A stretch of 47,396 bases of DNA from the NCBI GenBank assembly GCA_029378245.1, contig JARKIF010000228.1:1-47396 (forward strand), in the 5' to 3' direction. The notes beneath the pieces are model-generated. The model was given only the letters and a program-made list of their open reading frames with translations. It ran no database searches and had not been told where the DNA came from. The stretch comes from Roridomyces roridus (taxonomy: Eukaryota > Basidiomycota > Agaricomycetes > Agaricales > Mycenaceae). Both the position numbers and the translations under genes were made by a program. Positions 44,772 through 47,396 of the stretch are shown here, one piece after another (position 1 is the stretch's first letter; each line of letters opens with the position of its first letter).

Positions 44772-46558
44772 TTAAAAGACACCAGGAATAAACTTGTACT
44801 TGACGACGTTGCAATACCGTTCCCAGTCCTTGCCATACTTGGCAGAGCATCTCTCAAAGTCCCGTCCGACACGATGCACCAGTACCGTGATGAAGAAGAC
44901 GGAGTAAAAGTACGGAATGGGAGTCGCCGTTCCAATGATGGCACCCCAACAGAAACTCATGACCCAATCGGCGACATAGTTCTGCATAAATGATCAGACT
45001 TGGAAGCTAGCAGAAGGAAAAGAGGCTCACTGGCTTGCGCGAATACCCCCACCAGCCGCTCGTCAGAAGGCGATTGCTGTGAGACATCAGCGGGAGTACA
45101 CAGGGATAGAAAACACGAACCCATGAGCAGTTTTGATGAAGGTGGGGTTCTTAATGGTGCCCAAGGAAGCTGAGGAAACGAGGTACGGAAGGTATTGATG
45201 CCCTGGGTCTGCATTTTGAACCGACTCTTCTGCGAGTTGGCCGTATCAAAGCTACCAACAGGTCAGACACGTTTGAGGGGAGAGCCGGACTTGAACTGAC
45301 ATGTAGTACGCCGTCAGGAGGACGGTGAACATTAATACGTATCTAGGTGTCGAGAACTGATACTTTGCTGGGTCGGTCCGGGCCATATAGACCACTGAAT
45401 AGATGTACGACTGCAAAAGCACGTGAATATTGGGAAAGCGAAAGCGAAACTACTGACGAATGGCACGCCGGCAAAGTTCCAGAAAATGACCATAAAGCCC
45501 CACCTGGATTGGGAGTCCAGAAAACGTGCCCGGAGAAGTCGTGAAAACAACTTTTCATGGTACATGTCCCAGGTCTGCGGAATGCATTCCTCTCCTTTGC
45601 CACTAGAGTAGGTATTAATAGGATTTTTGATGGAGGCAAAATGCGACTAACCAAGCATTCAGGTACATCCTGTGGCCAGAATCATGAAGGCCATGTTCTG
45701 GAGATGGATGAGTCCGTGGCTCGGAAATTGGAACGCCAGTGCTTACAGGAGTGACATATCCCAGCTCTTCGTACTGCTTGCAACCACCGGAAACCGCAAG
45801 GAAGAATACGATGACCCATGGTACCCTCACCTCGGCCCACATTTTCAGGTCAACAGACCCTATGCGTGGGTTCAAGATGGCTCCCATGAACACGTCGTAG
45901 AGAAAGTTTCCAGACCATGCGAATCTGGGAGCCGGTGGCGATCGCGAAGAAGTACGCGCCAAACGAAATGGAGAAGCCACAGATCATCCCAACGGACATG
46001 AGATGACCAAAGTTGTCGATTAATTCCGTCAGACGGAAGATGTTGGTGCTGTGAAGGACAGCGGCAGTGACTACGGTGGCGTACAAGCAGTAGAGGGCGT
46101 TGCAGTTGTAAGTGAGCGTTTTATAATTCAATGAGGGGACCGGCAAGCCCTCCTGCTATAACCGGGCAGCGTGAAGGCGAGGAAAAACTGGAAGAGGATA
46201 TTTCCACCGTAGACTTGCCACGCATAACGAGATGGGTAGGCGTCCTGAAAGAAAAAGTTTACAGGGGCAAATCGTACGATGACCGGCACACACCTGGCGG
46301 ATATGCGTCCACATCGTGGCCAGAAAGGGCTTGATGTCATCCAGGCTGCTTGGGTGGACGAGTTGTCCGTCGTAGAACCACAAGCAAATCCAAAGGTAGT
46401 ACATCAGAGTCGGAAATCCCAGCATAATGGCCAAGACGCCAAATGGTCCTCCGAATTCGTAGGTTTCATGCTGGTCAAGCTTGCGGTCCACTTCCCGGCC
46501 CGCCTCGGAGGACGACGACCTTGGACTTTTGGCGCTTCTCCTGCGCGTCGGGCGCCAT
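44772..46558 (-). CDS. ERG4: Delta(24(24(1)))-sterol reductase Erg4, reading frame interrupted
   Basis: Last step of ergosterol synthesis, in the ER membrane. Family sequence is visible from ATG at 46558: [124 protein letters not shown], and the NADPH-binding end [18 protein letters not shown] finishing KFIPGVF. Introns of about 45-50 nt separate most blocks. At least five single-base changes are still needed to keep frame (near 46500, 46150, 45920, 45690 and 45165), each removing or adding one base with good homology on both sides. No substitution to a stop codon is required. Sequence error is the simpler reading; recent gene loss is possible. Confidence 0.82.
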
Positions 46559-46682
46559 ATTGTGGGGTTTAAGAAAAAAGAGAAAGTGGTGCGAGCACGT
46601 AAAATTCGTGGATTATCAAATTTGATCGCGGCACTCGCCGATCACTCTGACTTCCTAATTGGAACTGCCACGACCTCGGATG

Positions 46683-47396
46683 ATGCTCAACCCGTCGTGG
46701 GCGTCGCCCACGTCGGCCATCGAGGTCCTGGTGACGCGGGCTGCGACCCATCTCACCATGAACCCAACTATGCACCCATCTCGAGGTCGCAGAGTATATC
46801 AACCAGAAAAAGCCAACAATCCTCGCGATGCCGCAATCCTCATAGCTCGCCTCGCTTGCAACCGAAATCCTCATTGCCCTCCTCGCCCTCGCCCTCCTCG
46901 ACACCCTCGTCCAGTCATGTGGATATACATTCCATCTCCAAATAAGCACCAAGGAATTTCTCAACGAGTTGGTGCGCAGATTTCCCGACGCCCCCCACCG
47001 TTTCCGGGCCCGGTCATGTCTCGCATCCTCGAAACGATCCAGAATTGGAAGGAAACCATATGTGTCGACTCTCGCTGGCGCGAAGATCTCAGCAATATCA
47101 TCGACATGCATAGTCTAGATGCATAAAGGCTATCGCTCCGCCATATCCCTCGCGCAGCACCATCCGCGTCATCCAGTGCCACCGCAGTTGCGGCTATCTC
47201 AAGAGTGCTGCGGAGCTGGAGCAGAGGATCGCGAGGCACAGAGCGCGAAGCTCCAGGAGCTTATTCGGCGGGGGGACCCCGAAAGACCTCCTTGTCGCCC
47301 AAGAAATCATGAAGTCTTTGGCGGGTTGCAGATCCAGCATCCAGGTCGACTATCGCGGCCAAGCACTATCCGAGCTGGAGCGCCTTGAGAACAAGG
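46683..47396 (+). CDS. GGA-like adaptor with VHS domain, frame interrupted, cut by window end
   Basis: Starts MLNPSWASPTSAIEVLVTRA, the usual VHS-GAT adaptor beginning. Then come DPSHHEPNYAP, HLEVAEYINQKK, ANNPRDAAILIARL, LLALALLDTLVQSCGY, HLQISTKEFLNELVRRF, PPPFPGPVMSRILETIQNWK and SRWREDLSNIIDMH, all in the expected order, and later DREAQSAKLQELIRRG of the linker to the GAT domain. GGA proteins sort clathrin cargo between Golgi and endosome under Arf control. The blocks switch frame roughly every 50-80 bases, without introns, so many single-base indels are present. The GAT and ear domains would lie beyond the window. Confidence 0.75.

Overview
The window is nuclear DNA of a basidiomycete fungus, most likely an Agaricomycete. 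Genes are packed tightly, nearly all are cut by many 45-55 nt GT-AG introns, and several proteins belong to types I know from mushrooms and relatives (P5A ATPase, Erg4, Ppo-type fatty-acid dioxygenase, a DUF6987-like protein, a DUF6604-like protein). Rhizoctonia/Ceratobasidiaceae is possible, but that is a guess. All gene models were spliced by eye and checked for reading phase.

Layout. 1-7.5 kb: end of an unknown gene, a small TA-flanked MITE, a YIF1 gene in broken frames, three small conserved hypothetical genes, an epimerase in broken frames, and an intact FAD-dependent oxidoreductase with an N-terminal membrane anchor. 8.1-10.0 kb: an intact heme catalase. 10.0-13.6 kb and 28.6-32.2 kb: two arms of a 3.6 kb inverted repeat. 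Between the arms (13.6-28.6 kb): ribosomal protein eL38, a site-2 protease, a tetraspan membrane protein, the mitochondrial DEAD-box helicase MRH4, two further membrane proteins (one DUF4203-like) and the P5A ATPase SPF1. 32.4-47.4 kb: a Ppo-type linoleate dioxygenase, the SNARE YKT6, a DUF6604-like protein, a MYST acetyltransferase, the exosome helicase MTR4, ERG4, and a GGA-like VHS-domain gene running off the end.

The most interesting part is the inverted repeat. Each arm carries the same two convergent genes. Gene A is a two-helix membrane protein with a Pro/Ala-rich tail. Gene B is a roughly 480-residue protein that I read as two RNase III folds in tandem, the catalytic layout of Dicer without helicase, PAZ or dsRBD. 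In the right copy the first RNase III domain keeps all four acidic metal-binding residues. The left copy has lost one (Asp to His). The second domain is degenerate in both copies. The two RNase III halves share an identical exon length and phase pattern, which points to an internal duplication. The right arm ends in the last 18 nt of the catalase gene, so it appears to be copied from the left locus. A second catalase-tail remnant lies behind gene B in both arms, and three palindromes sit between A and B.

Several otherwise conserved genes (YIF1, the epimerase, ERG4, the VHS gene) are broken by dense single-base frame changes while their neighbours are clean. This looks more like patches of unpolished sequence than gene death, although the sequence alone cannot decide.
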